Of a stretch of 7,815 nucleotides of DNA, positions 4,894 through 7,815 are shown piece by piece. The notes beneath the pieces are model-generated. The model did no database searches and had not been told where the DNA came from. It worked only from the letters and a program-made list of their open reading frames with translations. The position numbers were made by a program, and so were the translations under genes. The stretch comes from Oscillospiraceae bacterium. GTDB taxonomy: Bacteria; Bacillota_A; Clostridia; Oscillospirales; Oscillospiraceae. Location: contig JAFQPT010000317.1 of the NCBI GenBank assembly GCA_017411665.1, positions 1-7,815 on the forward strand, written 5' to 3'. Every line of letters starts with the position of its first letter. The first letter of the stretch is position 1.

Positions 4894-6824
4894 CGGCAGG
4901 CAAAACAGGATATCTGGACGTGACGGTCATGCCCTCAAGTGTGGGCAGGGTGCGCGTGTACTGGCGGGAGGACTGCCATGAGACGGAAAATTACTCCACC
5001 CTCACCGTCACCGACGTGCAGGGGTATTTGTGGCACAGAACCGCATGGGCGTATGTATCCGCCTCTTTGACGGCAGACGGAGTCACCGTGCTGCCCGATA
5101 CAGGGGGCAGATGGATGTACTCCGCGGCTTCGGATACGGTGCTGCGCAGTGTGGTCAGTGCCTCCGATGTGAATCAGCGCTTCACGCCTGTCACAAGCGG
5201 GCCCATTTACCATGAGGCGGACGGCACCAAGTCGGTGACAGTGACGCTGACCCTTCATGATATCACCGCCCCTGCGGTGAGCTTCAACGGCACCGACAAT
5301 CAGACTGCGGCGCAGGTCATCGAGCTGACACCGCTGCCCAGAGCATCCTCCGTCAGCGGCGGTGACGGCACCGTCGGCAGCCCCGTGACGCTGACGGTCG
5401 GCAGAGCGAACGCTGCCTTTGTCCACACACTGACCTATGTATTCCAAGGGGTCACGGGTGTGATTGCGGAGCGAAGTGCCGACACCGCCTTCCTGTGGAC
5501 ACCGCCCATGGAGCTTTGCGCGGCCATTCCCGCCGCGGACAGCGGAATCTGCACCGTCACCTGCCACACCTACAGCGGCGAGACCCTCATCGGGACATCA
5601 GATGTGTCCGTGACGCTGCGTGTGCCCGAGGACGTGGGGCTGACCCTGTTTGAGGGATGGGCAAAGGCACAGCCCCATCAGACAGGTGCTGCGGAGGGCA
5701 TGGCAGTGTATGTGCAGGGGTATTCCGCGGCACAGGTGGTCTTTGACGAGACGAAAATCGGAAGAGACCGCGCCTACGGAGCGGAAATCGCAGGCTTTTC
5801 CGTGGAGCAGGGCGCAGTGACCGCGGACGGCGGCCATCGCACAGCCGTATTCCAAACGGCAGGCACCGCGCAGGTGCGCTGCACAGTCACCGATACCCGC
5901 GGCAGATGCTGCACCGAGAGTCTGGCTGTGGAGGTGCTGCCCTACGCAAAGCCTACCCTCAGCGGCATTGAGGTGTTCCGCTGCGACAGTGACGGCACGC
6001 CCAACGACGGCGGGTATGCCCTGTACGTTGCGGCGGTGTGCGGCTTCAGTTCTCTGGACGGACAGAACCGCTGTACATTGGAGGCGGCTTACGGCAGCGC
6101 AGGCGGCAGTCTCGGCACTGCGGCAGCTTTGGAAAGCGGCAGCGGCACAGTGCTGTGGGCAGGGGAGCTGTCTCCCCGACAGACCTACACGCTGCAGCTG
6201 ACAGCAGTGGATGCACTGGGGAATCGGGCGGTGTACACAGCGGTGATTCCCACCGACGAGGCCTTTTTCCATGGGCGGCAGGGCGGCAGGGGCGCAGCCT
6301 TCGGCAAGTACGCGGAAGCGGACGATTTGCTGGAGGTGGCATGGAATCTGTCCGTGGCGAAGGATTTGACCGTTGCGGGGGATGCGGCAGTGGGCGGCAG
6401 TCTGACCGTTGGAGGAGAGAGCCTCATGCAGGTCATTGCCGCTGCGGCTGACCCTCTGCGGTGGATGCCCGTGGGCTTTGTGTACATCTCCTCCCGCCCC
6501 ACCTCCCCTGCGGAGCTGTTTGGCGGTACATGGGAGCAGCTTACCGACCGCGTGATTGTCGGTGCCGGCGGCAGCTATGCGGCTGACAGCACAGGCGGTG
6601 AAGCGGAGCATACGCTGACGATTGCGGAAATGCCGTCCCATCAACACAGGGCGGCGATTACGCATGCAGACGGTGAGTATACCAATGAAGGCATTCATGC
6701 GACGCTGGGCGCTGCAACAAACGGGTATCGTTTCAGGCAGTATACCAATGCCATCGGCGGCGGGCAGGCACACAACAATATGCCTCCGTATGTTGCGAAA
6801 TATATCTGGGAAAGGGTGGAATAA
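4890..6824 (+). CDS. DUF859-type tail fibre with collar-like C-terminal tip (644 aa)
   Basis: The ATG at 4890 overlaps the upstream stop and follows GGAGG (4876-4880); an in-frame ATG at 4869 precedes that site and is less likely. Residues 1-130 are a beta-sandwich-like start ending in EADGTKSVTVTLTLHD (110-125). Residues about 145-470 have the signature of siphophage DUF859 minor structural proteins: RASSVSGGDGTVG, FVHTLTYVF, FLWTPPMEL...IPAADSGICTVTC, TLRVPEDVG, and GAAFGKYAEADDLLEVAWNL (469-488). A linker (489-520) leads to a fibre-tip module: PVGFVYISSRPTSPAELFGG (527-546), STGGEAEHTLTIAEMPSHQH (567-586, with HxH at 584/586) and GGGQAHNNMPPY (623-634). That tip resembles phage tail-collar and receptor-binding ends in which HxH motifs can bind metal. 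The likely role is host recognition at the distal end of the tail. Cysteines are unusually frequent for a fibre (for example CC at 340-341). Confidence 0.85.
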   Translation: MTAGKTGYLDVTVMPSSVGRVRVYWREDCHETENYSTLTVTDVQGYLWHRTAWAYVSASLTADGVTVLPDTGGRWMYSAASDTVLRSVVSASDVNQRFTPVTSGPIYHEADGTKSVTVTLTLHDITAPAVSFNGTDNQTAAQVIELTPLPRASSVSGGDGTVGSPVTLTVGRANAAFVHTLTYVFQGVTGVIAERSADTAFLWTPPMELCAAIPAADSGICTVTCHTYSGETLIGTSDVSVTLRVPEDVGLTLFEGWAKAQPHQTGAAEGMAVYVQGYSAAQVVFDETKIGRDRAYGAEIAGFSVEQGAVTADGGHRTAVFQTAGTAQVRCTVTDTRGRCCTESLAVEVLPYAKPTLSGIEVFRCDSDGTPNDGGYALYVAAVCGFSSLDGQNRCTLEAAYGSAGGSLGTAAALESGSGTVLWAGELSPRQTYTLQLTAVDALGNRAVYTAVIPTDEAFFHGRQGGRGAAFGKYAEADDLLEVAWNLSVAKDLTVAGDAAVGGSLTVGGESLMQVIAAAADPLRWMPVGFVYISSRPTSPAELFGGTWEQLTDRVIVGAGGSYAADSTGGEAEHTLTIAEMPSHQHRAAITHADGEYTNEGIHATLGAATNGYRFRQYTNAIGGGQAHNNMPPYVAKYIWERVE

Positions 6825-7193
6825 ATGCGGATTCTGGACGAATACAATGTGGAGATCACATCCCCCGACTATGGGCTGGGATATTGCAGGGAAGACAGGC
6901 TGTTTGTGACCCGACACCCTGCGGTGGAGGCTGTGTCGGAGGTGTTCCATTACGAATATACCGATTACCCCAACGGCGGACGAGACCGCCGCAAGGTGGT
7001 GGACAGGGAAGCGGTGGCGGCTGCGGATGCGTGGGATGAGTACGAGGACATCCTGCGATATGTGCGTTACACCGAGTCGGAGCTGGCTGCGCGGCAGGCG
7101 GCTGCGGAGGAGGCCTACCGCAATTCCCCTGAGTACCGCATCCGTGAGCTGGAAGAGGCACTGGAGCTGCTGTTGAGCGGGGTGACGGAATGA
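6825..7193 (+). CDS. Conserved phage protein following the tail fibre (122 aa)
   Basis: The ATG at 6825 immediately follows the fibre's TAA, with AGGGTGGA (6813-6820) as ribosome binding site inside the upstream gene. The N-terminal half is a small beta region with DYGLGYCREDRLFVTRHPAV (15-34) and a YEYTDYPNGGRD turn (43-54). The second half is helical: AWDEYEDILRYVRYTESELA (69-88) and then PEYRIRELEEALELLLSG (102-119), which could form a coiled coil. I recognise the pattern from clostridial prophages, where it sits between the fibre and the lysis genes, the position of XkdW in PBSX-like phages; sequence similarity to XkdW is not claimed. Fibre assembly or chaperone function is possible but unproven. 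It ends in an ATGA overlap with the next gene. Confidence 0.8.
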   Translation: MRILDEYNVEITSPDYGLGYCREDRLFVTRHPAVEAVSEVFHYEYTDYPNGGRDRRKVVDREAVAAADAWDEYEDILRYVRYTESELAARQAAAEEAYRNSPEYRIRELEEALELLLSGVTE

Positions 7194-7369
7194 ATGACGG
7201 CTTGAGAGAGAAAATCCTCGCCTATAACAGGCAGCTGGCTGCGCACAGGGAAAAGGCCGAGGATTTGCAGGTACTTGTGGACGGAATGCTCCGCCTTCCC
7301 TACGGGCAGACCAAGAAGCTGCTGACCGATGAGGTGGTGGCGGTGCTGGAAAAGTACGGATGGAGGTGA
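7190..7369 (+). CDS. Small XkdX-position phage protein (59 aa)
   Basis: The ATG at 7190 overlaps the previous stop (TGA 7191-7193); there is no separate ribosome binding site of quality, so coupled translation is likely. The protein begins MNDGLREKILAYNRQLAAHR and ends LTDEVVAVLEKYGWR. It is mostly helical and charged, with a leucine-rich heptad-like middle (AEDLQVLVDGMLRL, 24-37). No membrane segment is present. Tiny proteins occupy this slot, between fibre-associated and lysis genes, in many Firmicutes phages (XkdX being the named example), but I assign only position, not homology. Its stop codon lies in the ribosome binding site region of the next gene, which argues that both are real. Confidence 0.7.
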   Translation: MNDGLREKILAYNRQLAAHREKAEDLQVLVDGMLRLPYGQTKKLLTDEVVAVLEKYGWR

Positions 7370-7374
7370 GGAGG

Positions 7375-7659
7375 ATGGAACAGCTGCGGGAATTGGCCCT
7401 GCTGGTTACCGCGTTGGCGGCTGCGGCAGGGGTGCTGTGGAAGCTGTGCGGCAGGTTCGATGCGGTGGTGGAGGGCATCCGCTGCCAGCTGCGCTCGGAC
7501 ATGCTGCGCACGTATTACCGACATAAGAACGAAAAACGCATCCGTCAGTACGAGATGGAGAACTTCGAGCAGAACTTCGCGGCGTACAGGGCGCTGGGCG
7601 GCAACAGCTTCATCGGCAATGTCCATGAGGAGGTAGCCTCCTGGGAAGTGGAGAGCTGA
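7375..7659 (+). CDS. Single-pass membrane protein, holin-associated type (94 aa)
   Basis: The ATG at 7375 follows GGAGG (7362-7366) at an eight-base gap; an in-frame ATG at 7360 would lie before that site and is not favoured. Residues about 6-25 (ELALLVTALAAAAGVLWKLC) form one hydrophobic segment. The rest is soluble and has a conserved pattern I recognise in clostridial prophages: CQLRSDMLRTYYRHKNEKRI (37-56), then IRQYEMENFEQNFAAYRALG (56-75) and GNSFIGNVHEEVASWEV (76-92). The arrangement suggests an N-out anchor with a cytoplasmic helical domain. Such proteins usually sit immediately before holin and endolysin genes, so a lysis-associated role is likely, but whether it is itself a holin is uncertain. 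No lysin is seen before the window ends; the following sequence is repeat. Confidence 0.75.
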   Translation: MEQLRELALLVTALAAAAGVLWKLCGRFDAVVEGIRCQLRSDMLRTYYRHKNEKRIRQYEMENFEQNFAAYRALGGNSFIGNVHEEVASWEVES

Positions 7660-7710
7660 AAGAAGGGAAAGCAAGCACCACAAATCGGAAGTTGTGAATC
7701 GCGAGCATAC

Positions 7711-7815
7711 GTCGAAGCGAGCTTTGTATCGCTTTCCGCTCAGGCATGAGCGGAGAGCGCTCACTCCGCTGCTTCGACTTTTTCAAATCAAAGCCTTATG
7801 GCAAAACCTGCGGTT
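7711..7815. repeat. Second copy of the structured element, cut by the window edge
   Basis: It aligns without gaps to 3760-3864 (constant offset 3951) with 13 differences in 105 positions. The outer stem is GTCGAAGC (7711-7718) with GCTTCGAC (7771-7778); the inner stem is identical to the first copy; the loop is GGCA instead of AGCG. Unlike the first copy, the outer stem is followed directly by TTTTT (7779-7783), so it may act as a terminator after the 94-aa gene. The 51 bases between that gene and the repeat (7660-7710) show nothing recognisable. Confidence 0.8.

Noticed and set aside
3242..6405. Shared 15-mer GTGGGCGGCAGTCTG in the 598-aa and fibre genes
   Set aside because: It is coding for common Gly-Gly-Ser-Leu residues in GC-rich genes and has no extended similarity around it.
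5598..7511. 637-codon minus-strand open frame opposite the fibre and following genes
   Set aside because: It crosses three or more well-supported plus-strand genes and their overlaps; it is a GC-bias shadow.
7300..7764. Minus-strand frames starting MSALRS...LSGKRY at both repeat copies (also 3529-3813)
   Set aside because: The shared N-terminal residues are simply the repeat read backwards; the rest of each frame is unrelated antisense of phage genes.
1..7815. CRISPR array, tRNA, rRNA, integrase, transposase or att site
   Set aside because: No regularly spaced direct repeats, tRNA-like cloverleaf or recombinase motifs were seen on either strand.

Overview
The window is a structural (connector, fibre and baseplate) segment of a tailed bacteriophage or prophage, probably from a GC-rich gut Firmicute of the Oscillospiraceae/Ruminococcaceae type. 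The phage genes are mostly on the plus strand, strongly GC-biased (one 60-base sample, 3061-3120, has 40 G+C), start with strong AGGAGG-type ribosome binding sites, and touch or overlap through ATGA junctions. The host assignment is inferred from protein style and from the kind of dispersed intergenic repeats present; it cannot be proved from the sequence alone.

Layout. 48-269 is a small phage protein normally found near capsid genes. 270-1577 is an AT-richer interruption (60-base sample 1021-1080 has only 18 G+C). It holds a copy of a common dispersed repeat, a small lysine-rich plus-strand gene (389-637), a doubtful 24-codon ORF, and a convergent minus-strand gene (768-1430) for a double zinc-ribbon membrane protein with its own candidate promoter and a clear intrinsic terminator. 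It looks like a lysogenic cargo ('moron') cassette. 1578-3764 resumes the phage module with a 125-aa connector-like protein and a 598-aa protein whose centre resembles the beta-propeller tail-stabilisation proteins of short-tailed phages. 3760-4137 is a 373-base gap without a convincing gene, filled almost entirely by inverted repeats. 4138-7659 is a compact five-gene block: a 251-aa minor structural protein, a 644-aa DUF859-type fibre with a collar-like tip, a 122-aa conserved phage protein, a 59-aa protein, and a 94-aa single-membrane-segment protein that probably opens the lysis region.

The most interesting signal is the structured repeat. Its left half recurs at the right edge of the window (7711-7815). 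The two copies differ at 13 of 105 aligned positions. Four of these form two compensatory base-pair swaps in the outer stem and two more lie in the hairpin loop, while the 26 bases of the inner stem are unchanged. The right end of the first copy (4025-4067) is an inverted version of its left end in which the hairpin has a different sequence but still pairs. This argues for selection on a folded DNA or RNA structure: a non-autonomous mobile element or BIME-like repeat, or a structured intergenic RNA. No tRNA, rRNA, CRISPR array, integrase, transposase or attachment site is recognisable.
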